From positions 57,082 to 121,081 of the forward strand of contig NW_025955089.1 of assembly GCF_022376445.1 (NCBI RefSeq): a stretch of DNA of 64,000 bases, read 5' to 3'. Both the position numbers and the translations under genes were made by a program. The notes below the pieces were generated by a model. It had not been told where the DNA came from. It saw only the letters and a program-made list of their open reading frames with translations, and did not search any database. The stretch's first letter is position 1, and each line of letters opens with the position of its first letter. This document shows positions 1 through 17,233 of the stretch, one piece after another. This DNA is from Fomitopsis serialis. Taxonomy: Eukaryota; Basidiomycota; Agaricomycetes; Polyporales; Fomitopsidaceae.

Positions 1-5889
<5,889 letters not shown>

Positions 5890-6374
5890 AATAGAGTCGG
5901 CGCACGTCGATAGGGCTTGCTGTACTGATTAGGGGAAGCGAACTAATACATATCATGATTGTCTCCGTGCTTTGTGCGACGCTAGTACAATACGTGAGGA
6001 CTGATGCATACAGTGTATGTGCCATGCAATGCATCCTTGTGGTCAGCAACGGGGTGGAAATCCTCCCTGAAACGACTAAGTACGGACCCCAGTGCAATAC
6101 ATCTATGTCGTGAAGGATACATACATCAGCCTCCAGCCTCACCTCCGTGCAGCCGTTCGGCGACGCTTACTTACATGACAGCGTGAAAGGCAACGCTAGC
6201 GGCAGCTTCAAGCTCCAAGTTACAATCTACAGCGCCTTCATTGTACGGAGTCTGGGTCATGATACAATACAGATACACGATACATTCCTGTTCCGACCCG
6301 TCCGATATTCGCGTCCACGCCGACCAGCGCATCACCAGCACGGGTGCAAGAAGACCGTGCCGAAAGCAGGAGGC

Positions 6375-7828
6375 TCACCGCTCGCAGTCCGCGAAGCCGA
6401 TGCCGCCGTAGCCCGCCCAGAACGGCTTGTAGATACGGATAGAGCCCTCCTTCTCGATATCGAACAGTTGCTGGACCTCCTCCGGCGACAGGTCAACGAT
6501 CTGCATGTTTTCGATGATCCGCGCGGGCGTGACCGACTTCGGGATGGCTGCATACGACGTCAACATTATACCAGCACCAACATGGGAGTGGTTGAAAGCG
6601 TCGCCTACGTACTGTTCACGCCAGGGCGGTTCGCGTGGAAGGAGATGAGGATGTTCTGCGGCGTCACGCCGTGCTTCGCCGCGATCTCCTGCACGACGAG
6701 GTTGTCGGTGAGGGGCACGTCGTCCCCCCCAAGTGGGGAATACGCCGTGACCGCGACGCCCTTCTCCCTGCACAGTTCCACAAGCTCTTCCTGCGCCAGG
6801 CTCGGGTGGCTCTCGAGCTGATTCACCGCTGGCACGACGGACGCGACCTTCAAGAGCTCTTCGAGGAACGGCGCGCTGACGTTGCTCACGCCGATCGCGC
6901 GCACCTTGTCCGGGTGCGCCTCGAACACGGCTTCCATGCCCTTCCACGTGTCGAGCCAGGTCAGCGTGCGGTCGGGCTTGCCGGCCTTCATCGGGCACGG
7001 CCAGTGCATCAGCCAGAGGTCGAGGTACGGCGTCTCGAGCGCGGCCAGCGACTTGTGCAGGGCTGCGAGTGGGTCGGCGTGATCGGGGTTGTTGAGCTTG
7101 GTCGTGAGGAATATCTCCTCGCGCGGCACACCAGAGCGCTTGATGCCCTCGCCGACCTGCCTCTCGTTCGCTGGGCCGGGAGTAACGTCAGGCGAGGGGA
7201 CGAGAGGATACAAGCAGGACGAGCGCACAGTATGCTTGCGCGGTGTCAAGGAGCCTGTAGCCGTGCTTGAGTGCAACCTCAACAGCCTGCTCTACGGTGC
7301 CTGGGCCTCCAGGATTCCACGTGCCTATAGTGAGAACTACCCATCAGTATGTACCTCAAAACTTCAGTATGTAACGGCATGAACTCGGAAAGGCAGTATT
7401 CGGTGCACGATGGTATCCTCATCTCGCACTGTATCCGGTCAGTCATGTCTCTGAGCGCGACTCGAGGTGACCTTCTACCGCTCCCAATGACTGAGACACT
7501 TTGCCAGCTGGTCCGGCGCATGTCCCTACGACATGCCTATGCACGCTGACCTGTGCGTGAGCGGAACCTGGGACAACAGCACCTAACAACACTGCGATGT
7601 CGACAGCATATTCAGTTCAGGTTCCCACATTTGCCGTGTTGAGGCTACCAAAGTACCTGTACTAGCTGCTTGCGCTTTTCCCTTCGAAGAGCGGAAGACT
7701 CGGGACGAGGTACGCGCCGCGTCTACATCTCGTTCGGGCCTGACCTGAGAGGCTGAGACCCACGTACCGAGACCAAGGGTGGGCAACCGAGCGCCGGTGT
7801 TCAAGGTGACATACTTCGAAGCAGGCAT
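6375..7828 (-). CDS. Aldo/keto reductase, AKR1
   Basis: NAD(P)H-dependent aldo/keto reductase of the (beta/alpha)8-barrel type, reducing aldehydes or ketones to alcohols in the cytosol. Exons on the minus strand are 7768-7828, 7229-7324, 6613-7170 and 6375-6547; they sum to 888 nt (295 aa), a normal AKR length. The tetrad is Asp47, Tyr52, Lys77 and His108, within LDTAQAY, LTTKLN and LMHWPCP. The start [12 protein letters not shown] is shared with AKR2 and AKR3. Intron 1 is unusually long (443 nt); introns 2 and 3 are 58 and 65 nt. It runs convergently towards ABC copy A. It is closest to AKR3 (41361-42811), sharing the enlarged intron. The family is close to yeast GCY1/YPR1-like reductases; the exact substrate is unknown. 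Confidence 0.9.
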
Positions 7829-8299
7829 TGTGCGGACGAGCAAGTGCCGGACGTAGATGGCCCTGAGCGGGGAAAGTAGACGGGAGTGGCAATCAGGGCT
7901 TTCGTCTAGATGGACGAGATGTATGGGGAGATTCCCCTTCATTCCTCGCGGGGGTAGCACCTAGCCGTTCGAGTCAATGGCCGCTGACGATGGCAGTGAT
8001 TCCCGACCAACCGGGGGAGGGAGGGCTTTGTCACTGCACAAAAGTGGCTCATTATTAAGATTGTTGGTCAGCATCCGCAGCGTCTCGCACCTTCTCTCGA
8101 GTTACCGTGACGTCGATTGAAGGCCTAAAAACACTCGAAGTCTTGAACCACGTCGTGATCTTGATAGGCTCTATACGAATCTTGGGCACTGCCAACGCCC
8201 GTGAGCGGAAGCGCATACCTGTTCACGGCCGCACTGTCTCTCGTCGTAACGAGGTCCCCTGTATGAACTGCTTGCTCAGTCGAGGAGTTGGGTGTTAGA

Positions 8300-9650
8300 T
8301 ACGAGCCGCGAAACGCCGTGTTCTCGAATGGAGCAACATGGACAAATGATCCAGCATACAGCTCGAGCTTCCTAGTTTCCCGGGTTGACGGTGTTTGGTA
8401 GATGAATGGGAGGTAGCCACCACACGCTGCCCGACGTCATAGCGACTTCCTCTTGCTCGAATACTATAGCATGGATCTTGCGCCAGTCGGCCCTTACTAT
8501 CCTCGCGAGAATGACCTGTACCTCCGAGTATCGCGGCAGCACAAATTGCGTAGCTGTCGACCACAGAACGAGGGCATCCATGAAACAGAGGTCGGTGACT
8601 CGGAGCTCGAAGCATAGCGCTAGTGGCGGCGGACTCGGGAAGTGCGCAAGAAGCGCACACAGGGTTACGAAAGCGGCTCGCACCCGAGGATGAGTCGAAC
8701 TCATGACCATGTCAAGTACTGTCCACTCGGTGTCGCAACTGGAATCGGGTTTAGTCCAGCAGGCAACATCACTCACCTTCGATGCCAGTGCATGGTCCGC
8801 GGGTAGCATTGAACTCTACCACACTGCAGGTCAAGCCCTGGATCGACGCGTCTCTTCTAGGTCATCGCACAATTGCTTCTTCTGCTGCGGATTCTGTGGT
8901 TGCTACCGCAAGTTCAGGCTGGTCCGATCAAGCTCGAAGTCGCTATACATGGGACACTGCTGATCAGCTCACACATTATGCTACAGCACATCGCTTGCAC
9001 TGCTTACACTCCAAATTTTGAAGACGTCCGCGGACAGCCAGCTGTATTAGGGTAGTCTTGCTGTGAGAGTGGAACTGAGCCGCATTAGCATCAACTCTGG
9101 AACTGTAAGCCAGCAACCAATAGGCGAGAACAAGTACCCACCACTCGAAGGCAACTCACGGCAGGCGCAACTTTGAGACAGCTCATTAGAAGTGCCTCGG
9201 GTCCATCATGTCGCCGTCAAATGCAAAGTACAATTGTGTCGCTGGGATAGTTGTGGTCCAGTTCATCCGAACTCATGGTGCAATGCCCTTCACAAGAGCC
9301 ACCACCGACTACACGGGCTGCTTCTTGCTATGTGCCGGGTCCCTGCGCATCGAGGGCACTGCTGGACCCGAGAGGGTTGACTGGGCCTCTGGGATACAGC
9401 ATCCCGCTTTACTCACCGTCGTACACTGGGTCGCGCTGCAAGACCAAGGATTCCGCCACCCTGACATATGGACACCGGCCGTCGAATAGAAGGTCCAGAG
9501 ACGACCGTGAACAGCGCGAAGACCACGAGTTTCATCTGCAACACATACTCAACTGTCGGGCACGAACATGTCGAACGCAAGCAGTATCGACGACACTGCG
9601 CCCAAGGTCATACTGAACAAATTCGAGCGTGTCAGCGATACTGTGGGCTG
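8300..9650. repeat. Duplicated block, copy A, with a broken small secreted-protein-like gene
   Basis: This stretch is repeated in inverted orientation at about 39565-40600, with a shorter related piece at 11820-11945. On the minus strand a reading begins at 9535 with a signal-peptide-like start (MKLVVFALFTVVSG), followed by a GTGAGT donor near 9395. The matching acceptor, CTTTCAG in the other copy, reads CTCTCGG here, so the AG is lost. The next segment also gains an in-frame stop (CCCGTGTAG against CCCATTTGG). I read this as a decayed gene duplicated together with the AKR. A plus-strand reading over 8782-9055 is possible but not recognisable. Nothing else is visible between AKR1 and AKR2. 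Confidence 0.5.
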
Positions 9651-10461
9651 TATAGTGTCGACTTCGTACCTTTGTGTTACAGTACCCATTATTGCGGCAG
9701 TGGGGGTTGGAGAACCCGGTCGAGTAGGTTCATGGGCAGCTGAACCGCGATTTGGCGTTTGGCCACGTGTAGCCCCATCGCATTGGCATCACGTAGGTAT
9801 GGCGAATCCTGTCATTTGCAGACTTCAGTAGATCGGGTCCTTCTGCCATGATGAAGGACGTCGCGGATGTGTCGCCGACTTGCAGCCACATCATGATTGC
9901 AGTCCCCGTGATTTTGCGTGGTTCGGTACGCAACATTGCGAGTATAAGGCACTACTTTCCATACAGGAGAAGAATCCAATGCCGTCGCCACCCAGCGATG
10001 CATCGATGAGTTTGAAGAGAGGTGAGGAGGGGGCCTTGAGCTTGAGGGGGCAAGAGCTCGTGTTATTGCTGGCGTGACCGTGACATAATCGCGTTGTGTA
10101 ACGCCCAAGTGACGCCTAGTCGCAACGGATCCCTCCTCCCTGAGGCCTGAGTCCCTCCTCCTGATGGTGAGACCCGAATGATCTCTCCACTGAGTACTAA
10201 ATATTACTGAACGCTGCATGCTGATCACCGTATATGCGCCATTTTAATCGCCTACCTCGCACCTACTACTCGAAGGCACCATACCGGGCCTGAAGGCCAG
10301 ACCTCCAGTCAACGGCTCGGACCCATACTTCCTACCATACACGCTGCAGCTTTGTTTACATACAGAGGACTCGGCACTCGCAGGCAATAACAGGATTAAA
10401 TTAAAACCCTACAGAAGCACCAAGAAGACCACGCCGCCAGCAGGAGCAGGAGCGCGGCTCA
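9651..10461. other. Intergenic stretch upstream of the AKR2 3' end
   Basis: No gene can be supported here. Short open frames on both strands lack splice logic and recognisable motifs. I see no tRNA and no repeat shared with the rest of the window. Confidence 0.4.
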
Positions 10462-11686
10462 CTACTTGCAGTCCGCGAAGCCGATGTCGCCGTAGCCCGT
10501 CCAGAACGGCTTGCACACGCGGCGCAGGCCCTCCTTCTCGATGTCGAACAGCGTCTGGACCTCCTCCGGCGCGAGGTCGACGATCTTCATGTTCGCGACG
10601 ATCCGCTCGGGCGTCACCGACTTCGGGATCACTGCACACACACAGCGTCACGTCAGAACAAACCGGAGGGTACAGGGAAGGGACACTGCACGCACCGTTC
10701 ACACCGGGGCGGTTCGCGTGGAAGGAGACGAGGATGTTGTGCGGCGTGACGCCGTGCTTCGCCGCGATCTCGTTCACGACGGGGTGCGCGCCGAGCGGGG
10801 CGTTGTCCGAGCCGAGCGGGGAGTACGCCGTGACCACGATGCCCTTCTCCCTGCACAGAGCGACGAGCGGCTCCTGCGTCAGGCTCGGGTGGCTTTCGAG
10901 CTGGTTGACCGCGGGCACGACGGACGCGACCTTCAAGAGCTCCCCGAGGAACGGCGCGCTCACGTTGCTCACGCCGATCGCGCGCACCTTGTCCGGGTGC
11001 GCTTTGAACACGGCCTCCATGCCCTTCCACGTGTCGAGCCAGTTGAGCGTGCGGTCGGGCTTGCCGCCCTTCATCGGGCACGGCCAGTGCATCAGCCAGA
11101 GGTCGAGGTACGGCGTCTCGAGCGCGGCGAGCGACTTGTGGAGCCCCGCGAGCGGGTCGGCGTGCTCGGAGTTGTTGAGTTTCGTCGTGAGGAAGATCTC
11201 CTCGCGCGGTACGCCGGAGCGCTTGATGCCCTCGCCGACTTCGCGCTCGTTGGCTGGTCCGGGTGTGCGGTTAGACGGGTCGCAGGCAGATGAGCGGGAG
11301 GAGCGCACCGTATGCTTGCGCGGTGTCGATGTGCCTGTAGCCGTTTTTGAGCGCGACCTCAACAGCCTTCTCTACCGCACCCGGAGCAGATTTCCATGTC
11401 CCTGTTACGGAGATCGCGCGTTAGTCTTCGCATTGACTTGGGGAGGCTCTGTAAGCGAGGCGCGGACGCGTCTCGCACTCCGTCTGCCTGGGTTTTCGTT
11501 CACTGGGACTTTTCACCACGCCTACGCGGACAACGCGACCTGGATATATGCGGTGCTCGTCGGACGAAGCGCGACACGCGTCTGTGTCTCGTCCTGCGAG
11601 CGGGCCGGGCCTGAGAGACACATACCGAGACCAAAGGTGGGCATCTGAGCACCAGTGTTGAGCGTGACATACTTTGAGGCAGGCAT
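10462..11686 (-). CDS. Aldo/keto reductase, AKR2
   Basis: Second member of the local aldo/keto reductase family. Exons are 11626-11686, 11309-11401, 10696-11253 and 10462-10631, totalling 882 nt (293 aa). Catalytic residues are Asp46 and Tyr51 (IDTAQAY), Lys76 (LTTKLN) and His107 (LMHWPCP). Intron positions and phases are the same as in AKR1 and AKR3, which shows gene duplication rather than retroposition. Intron 1 is 224 nt, about half of the AKR1/AKR3 version. GC is visibly higher in exon 3, with third positions nearly all G or C. The stop TAG at 10462-10464 follows GFADCK. It is the most divergent and apparently intact copy, so it may be the parental locus. Substrate unknown. Confidence 0.9.
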
Positions 11687-11799
11687 TTTGTGGATTGGAC
11701 AATTTCAGAGGTAGATAGAGTCGAGCGAGGCGAGTGTGCGGGAGTAACGGCGGGGAGGTCGAGGAGGTCGAGGAGATTTATAGGAGGACGGAGGCCGGG

Positions 11800-11945
11800 C
11801 CTCCGTATCTCGTACCTAGCCGAATGGAGCAAGTATGGGCAGATTATCCAGCACAGTACTCAGCTATCCAAGTTCCGCAGGTCCGAGTCGATGGTGGCAG
11901 CGATAAACGGGAGGCCCATCCGACGTCATAGTACTTACTTCGGCT
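11800..11945. repeat. Third partial copy of the AKR-upstream block
   Basis: The sequence upstream of AKR2 resembles 8330-8460: CGAATGGAGCAA near the start, CAGATTATCCAGCA against CAAATGATCCAGCA, and GACGTCATAG at the end. Part of the flanking block was therefore duplicated with each AKR gene. No coding content is recognised. Confidence 0.45.
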
Positions 11946-12289
11946 GGAACCAATGTCATGAAGCCGCGACTTAACCAGTTGCATTCTCACCGAGTAGGCT
12001 TGATCAGAGTGCCAGCCAGCAGCGCAGGAAGTGTAGCTTTCTCGGGACGGAGGACTCGGACTTGAGAGGAGGCCGAGTCAGGCACTGGGTCGGGAACGGG
12101 AGAGAGACGAGCAGGCCGCGGCTTGTGATCTGCAGATAAACGCGGTGAATCTCCGCGACGCCCAGATTACTCCGGCAAACGCCCGAACAGCGATCATCAC
12201 TGTTACGTAAGTATCACTATGTTTGACTTGCATACATATAAGTAGTACCACCTCACAGGCAGGTACTGATTACCACTCGTCATTGTCTT

Positions 12290-12856
12290 TCAATTAGTGC
12301 GGCGGGCCGCGTACTCGCATTTGTCTACAGACCTGGTTATGTTCACGAAAATCCAGATATCTGAGCACATTGGCGACCTCAGCGGGATCCTACGGATCTG
12401 GGCTGCACAACTTGAACACATTCTCAAGCGCGGTGGCGCATCCATAACCTTCGCTGCGATAACCAGCACCTCGCCGTGGGACGCGTTCGAGGTGCGGTAC
12501 AACGAACCCAGCGCGCCTCGGACACTGGCCATCCTCCATTGATATTGATGCGCGAACTCCACGCCATGTTCCACGGTCGCGATACCGCCCGCGCAACCTT
12601 GCAGGCAACGATCGGGCACGTTGCCTTCGACAGCCAGTTCGACTCCGCGCCTTTCGTGGAGAAGCGCACGGTGGTGCGCCACAGCGGCCGCCACTAACGC
12701 AAAGTCCAAGTCCGCCGGTCCTCCACTCTCATGTCGGCGTGCTGGGCATACAAACGGGCCGTGAGTCTGCCCATGTCCCGCAGCTGGTCGTTGCCCCGTT
12801 GACGTCGGCCCCGACTGCAGAGCCAGCCAGCAGAGCAGGACCCCGATAACGCGCAC
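12290..12856 (-). CDS. Doubtful ORF with signal-like N-terminus
   Basis: An open frame of 188 codons starts MRVIGVLLCWLALQSGP, which resembles a short signal peptide, and ends at 12290. No family is recognised, and the composition (Arg, Ala and His rich) is what a random frame in GC-rich DNA gives. A plus-strand frame over 12297-12542 is equally open. I list it only because nothing better explains the interval. It may be non-coding. Confidence 0.15.
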   Translation of the reverse strand: MRVIGVLLCWLALQSGPTSTGQRPAAGHGQTHGPFVCPARRHESGGPADLDFALVAAAVAHHRALLHERRGVELAVEGNVPDRCLQGCAGGIATVEHGVEFAHQYQWRMASVRGALGSLYRTSNASHGEVLVIAAKVMDAPPRLRMCSSCAAQIRRIPLRSPMCSDIWIFVNITRSVDKCEYAARRTN

Positions 12857-12859
12857 GGC

Positions 12860-14430
12860 GCCATGCTCGCCCCTGTCGTTCTTACTGTGGGCGATCGAGC
12901 GGTATCTATGGGCCCAGGGCGCACCGACTTTCGTCCTATCTATATGTATGGCTCTCGGGACCTCGCATCACGCGAAGCAGGGCCCCCACCCGGCGGCCAT
13001 CCTGCCCCTCGCGTTTCTTGCATTCTCAGACGTCGACGGTGCGCGCCCACCGTTCCGCAGCGTCATCACTCTCATGGATTACTGTTACAGTGTCGCAGGG
13101 AACACAGCACGTCGACACAGGAGAACGAGTAGACCCCTGCGGGACTCGCATGCGCGCGGTCACATCCGTATTGTGACCGCCCGCGTCTGGCCCGCCGGCG
13201 GTCACGATCGCATTGTGACCGCGACGCTGCCCCCGAAGCGCCCAGAGGGTGGCCCGGGAGGTTCAACCGCGCCGCCTGTCTCCCTCCCCGCTCGTTCGCC
13301 CCTAGACTAGACTATCGCCGTCTGTAATTCTGTTCGACTTATTCTACGCTTGTTTATTTTATTCTATGCCGGTTTGCCCGTATTGATCCTGCAAGGCCTC
13401 GAGCACCGACTTTCCCGATGGAGGAAGTGCCAGTACCGGACGAGCAAATCATCGACCCGATCAGGAAACCCCCCTATCCGAATTCGGGCTAATTCGCTCG
13501 AATTTCACCAAATTTTGCTGAGGAGCCATTTGCGTGACCCCCCAAAAGAATTTGCTCGAATTCTGGTGAATTTACCCCAAATCACTTGCCCAATGATGCC
13601 ATTGTAGTTCCTCAATTCACACGAATTCGCAATGCTTTAGAACATCAATACCCCTCGATTTCGACATGCTACATGGACCAGGTATACTTGGGATCACAGA
13701 ACACCAGCTATTGAAGTATTATCTACACAGCGAGGCTGGAAGTGGCCAATAGAGAAGGGCGAGAGAGGGTATCGAGCTGAGCTGGCTCGCAGGGCCTCGA
13801 GAGACGGACTCTGGTGCGTGTATTGGCCACAGTCCTGCTATGCGATCCTGACTCGTACATTCGCCCAGGCGTCCGTTCGCATGCACGCGCCCCGTCCCTC
13901 AGCCATTACCACTGCCCGTGTGAAGTCCCCGATGAAGGACTGAGTTGTTAACCATCTTGGTGTCCTCGTTGCGGTGGCACATCCTCCTCTGGCTTGTTGC
14001 GAGACGCATGCTTCGGTTATGCCGGGTGACCGCGTTTGCGGCCGAGAAGACGATGTGGGAGGCGAAACCAGGCACGATAAGTAGGTAACACTCGAGTTCT
14101 GAAAGTTCGCGCCCATCACCTAGTATGCTGGCCATGCCATATACCCTCATTCCCTGACCTCGCCTACGTCGCCCACTCGCAAGTGCTCACGGATAATTGG
14201 CCCCTGCAGACTCGCGTTGATGTACGCGTTGGGGATCGGCCCGGGTGACGCATCCGCGGTCTGCAGGCCAGTCTCTTCGCACGTCGTGAGCGGGCGGCCC
14301 CAGTTCAGTCTATCCCCGATGCTCCTTTTCATCCTCGTTAAATATATAGCACTCATTTCGTTTAATTTTTAGTTCATATCTCCATATCCTCGCCTCGTGA
14401 GATGCGCAGACGCGGGGTCATCTATCCCGC
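12860..14430. other. Gene-free interval with palindromic GTGACCGC motifs
   Basis: No supportable gene. Near 13154-13228 the motif GTGACCGC and its complement GCGGTCAC recur four times, forming short palindromes. The same motif recurs at 17235-17390, just outside the mobile element. From 13490 to 13620 there is an AT-rich patch of AATTCG/GAATT palindromes. From 13840 to 14360 short frames occur on the minus strand without recognisable products. Confidence 0.5.
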
Positions 14431-15223
14431 TCATCCTGCCGCCCTCGTCGTCCTGCCGCCCTCGTCGTCCTGCCGCCCTCGTCGTCCTGCCGCCCTCGTC
14501 GTCCTGCCGCCCTCGTCGTCCTGCCGCCCGCCTCCCGTGTCGCCCCTCCACGTACCGATTCCGTAGCCGCCGCGAGTGCAGGACGAGCCGGCTGAGCACG
14601 AGCGCCCAAAACGCGGCTAGGCTCCCTCTGCGCCGCCTCGACCGCCTCTCCCACACCTCCGGGTCAACACCCGCCATGCTGTCGGCGGCCAGCGTACTGC
14701 ACACGGTAGTCATCCGCGGTTCGACCTTTTTGCACGCCGACAAGACCTTCAATCCACTGCCCAACCCGCTGCGCAGCTCCGTACATCCCACATCGCGTCC
14801 TCCTTGCCTCGCGTCACTCCTCAGCTCGCATCGCCACTGTTCCCCTTCGCGCTCGCGCTCGTGCCCCTCGATCAGCCGCATGAGCAGGTCGACGTTGGCA
14901 GTCGCCCACCTGCCGTAGTCGCCGTGCCGCATCTCCGTGCGCACGTGGTGGAGCCCCCCGTGGTACAGCAGGACGACCGCCAAGTGGTGCTCCTCCGAGA
15001 GCGTTGCCAGCTGCGCGAGGTACTGCGTGCTCGCGGACGTGATCGCCAGCACGACCGTCCGGGCGTCGATGAGGCCGGCTTCGTCCACCTCGCCAGCTCC
15101 GTCGGCCCTCTCAACGGCAGCAGCGCGACGCCGAGCCCTGCCAGCTCTCCGGACACAAGCCGGTCGTCGCTCTCCCACCACGTCTTGGCTCGTCCGATTC
15201 GGCAGCGATATCCACAGCCCCAT
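14369..15223 (-). CDS. Uncertain minus-strand ORF over the minisatellite
   Basis: The frame contains a protein-like part (residues about 55-125, with TVVLAITSAST and DLLMRLIEGHE) and then a low-complexity tail from the 17-bp repeat. Upstream similarity-like text continues in a different minus-strand frame (LVSGELAGLGVALLPLRG, near 15150), suggesting a frameshift or a missed intron near 15080. No domain is recognised. It conflicts with the plus-strand reading of 15229-15948 only at its 5' side. It could be a decayed gene. Confidence 0.2.
   Translation of the reverse strand: MGLWISLPNRTSQDVVGERRPACVRRAGRARRRAAAVERADGAGEVDEAGLIDARTVVLAITSASTQYLAQLATLSEEHHLAVVLLYHGGLHHVRTEMRHGDYGRWATANVDLLMRLIEGHEREREGEQWRCELRSDARQGGRDVGCTELRSGLGSGLKVLSACKKVEPRMTTVCSTLAADSMAGVDPEVWERRSRRRRGSLAAFWALVLSRLVLHSRRLRNRYVEGRHGRRAAGRRGRQDDEGGRTTRAAGRRGRQDDEGGRMSGIDDPASAHLTRRGYGDMN
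14435..14528. repeat. 17-bp minisatellite, about 5.5 copies
   Basis: The unit CCTGCCGCCCTCGTCGT is repeated perfectly five times (14435-14519), followed by a 9-nt partial copy. Because 17 is not a multiple of three, any frame through it cycles through all three codon phases and gives a 17-residue peptide period. On the minus strand it falls within a long open frame (14369-15223) whose Arg/Gly/Asp-rich tail is only this repeat. Confidence 0.9.
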
Positions 15224-15228
15224 CTATC

Positions 15229-15948
15229 GTGCCGTCCAGGTCGATGCCGCTCTCGATGACGAGTGTCACCTCCCCCGAGGAATGGCATGCACTGGAGAAG
15301 CGCAAGGACCACGAGCGCGACACGTCCGAGATACTCCCCGAATATCCGTTCCCACGGACACTGCCCTCGCTGAGCAGCCGGACGCCAGACTCGTCGAGGG
15401 TCGCCAGTGCGCACTCGAGCGGGGACGACTCGCCCGAGCTGTCGAGCAACGCTGCGCGGAACGGGCGATCAACGAAGCCCAATATCCGCACGAAGGACAA
15501 GGACCGCGAGGAGCGCAAGGACGACCGGATTGCGGGCCTCCTCGCGGAATGCACGCAGGGACACTTGAACATGTCCGCACACGCCCGGCCGGACGCGCAC
15601 GTCGTGCAGCACCACGCGTGGGCGGCGGAGGACACGCATGTGCCGAGTTTCGCGGAGCTGCACGAGCCTGGGTTCGCGTGGACAATGACGAACATCAATA
15701 TGTTCATGCCTGCGCTGGGTGCGCGGAGACGGGGTGTGACGCCAAACCCGCTGGAACAAGATAGCAAGCTCGGGAAGGAAGAGGAGGAGGAGGAGCAGCC
15801 GATGGAGGTCAAGGAGGCTCTCGCGGCTGCGAATGTCGTTGGAGCTGCAACTGAAGTCGAGGGTGCCCGAGGCCGAGGAACGCGGGCGCATATCACCCAA
15901 GTGCAGCGGGTGGACGAGCCCGAAGGAGAAGGAGCACCGGGAGCATGA
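15229..15948 (+). CDS. Putative disordered, charged protein
   Basis: An open frame of 239 codons runs to TGA at 15946-15948. It has a lysine/aspartate-rich middle (TKDKDREERKDDR), a hydrophobic patch (TMTNINMFMPALGARRRG) and a Glu run (KEEEEEEQPMEV). This looks more coding-like than the opposing frames. The true start may lie upstream, joined by splicing to plus-strand sequence before 15229. No family recognised; likely intrinsically disordered. About 240 nt of AT-richer sequence without coding signal follows. Confidence 0.35.
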   Translation: MPSRSMPLSMTSVTSPEEWHALEKRKDHERDTSEILPEYPFPRTLPSLSSRTPDSSRVASAHSSGDDSPELSSNAARNGRSTKPNIRTKDKDREERKDDRIAGLLAECTQGHLNMSAHARPDAHVVQHHAWAAEDTHVPSFAELHEPGFAWTMTNINMFMPALGARRRGVTPNPLEQDSKLGKEEEEEEQPMEVKEALAAANVVGAATEVEGARGRGTRAHITQVQRVDEPEGEGAPGA

Positions 15949-16480
15949 CAAGGACCGGACGTTTCCAGGACACAAAGAGCGCAAATCGGTGCGTGTTTCG
16001 AGCTTGGTTTATGGGTGTACACTGGGTTTGCTGATCACCTGCGTTGGAGCAGAACCCTCCCAAGTTTGCGGTGCACAAGGCGAAGAGCATCATGTCGGGC
16101 GCGTGAGCTCAGATTGGCACGCTCGCCATCGGTGGAGGCGATCCTTACTGGTCGATATGAACATGTGTTTCAATGATAGTAGTAGTTTGATTACAATACA
16201 TGATAAGTACTCCTGAGACTGGGAACTGCTATAGTGCTAGCTACATGATGGCCTGGTACGAGTCAGTGTCCGCTACAGCTTGCAACATTAAGTGTGTAAA
16301 GCCAGGTACTAGTAAGTTGCTCGGTGATTTTAGTAAGTTCACGCCGCCAGCTTGTTCAGAAGGTGTTTACGAGCTGTTTGCACCGATTTGGAAGCCATTT
16401 ACACGGGAGGTCGCGCCGGACCGATTTGGCGCTGATTCGCGCCACATTCGCGCAGGGGGGGTTTCCTGATGGAGTCTGCG

Positions 16481-17088
16481 CTCGCAGGCCCCACTCGCCA
16501 TTCCTCTGTCGAACATCGCAAACCCGCCCGAACGTCTGCCAGATGGCCGGTTTGTCCCTCGTGAGACTTACCAGGAATACCTGTGAGTAGTATAGCTACG
16601 AGGAAAAGAAAGTGGTGATTCCTCTCAAAGACCTCCGCAAAGCGACACTGTCGAAATTGCGCAATCTGCGTAGGGAGACTGCCAAGAACACTGTAGGCAG
16701 TACTAGTGAACAGCCGAAGGATGTCATCTCAGTCTGGCTTCCCACTGAGCTATTAGAGTCCACAGGAGCGGTGGACCGTGACAGCCCAATTTTGGCAGTA
16801 AGTCCACTTATGTTTCCCCGAAGGAATGCTTCTGACTCGAAACAGCCACCCATGTCGCCAAGCAACACAAGGCAGACACGCTCACGCAAGCGTCGCTATG
16901 ATGAGACTGGAATAATTGACCTTACATCCGGTGATTGTGCAACTGGCGAAGCACCTAGCCACGCCTCGAGCCATGCCTCGGCGTCGACGTCGACAGCAGC
17001 AACACGACGCCGGAAGTCAGCAAAAGAGATGGTGATCAAGACGAAGATGATGATAGGGACGGAGGAGACGGTGATAGACTTGACTTGA
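16481..17088 (+). CDS. Putative protein with two SUMO-interaction-like motifs (N-terminus unresolved)
   Basis: The clean part is 16612-17088, ending in TGA. It encodes a basic protein with two motifs of SIM type, GIIDLTSGD and, at the very end, ETVIDLT. Upstream sequence from 16500 also reads like protein (ANPPERLPDGRFVPRETY) but stops at 16583 and resumes in another frame at YEEKKVVIPLKDL. The break is 13 nt, too short for an intron, so this is either a damaged gene or contains a sequencing indel. The position just outside the mobile element suggests a remnant. Function unknown; nuclear or chromatin association is only a guess from the SIM-like ends. Confidence 0.35.
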
Positions 17089-17233
17089 GAAGGATGCAGA
17101 CTCGAGTTCCTAGTGTTGTGCCATACATCGTCTCATTTATATAACAACTTGTGACTACGAGGCGGTTGACTTCTACTACAAGGCGGCAGACCGGGAACGC
17201 CCGATGGGCGGAAGCGCACGGTTCATGGTAGAA

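Noticed and set aside
10511..11648. Long plus-strand open frames opposite AKR2 (and 6635-7270 opposite AKR1)
   Set aside because: They are antisense shadows of a GC-rich exon whose sense strand has clear AKR motifs and conserved introns.
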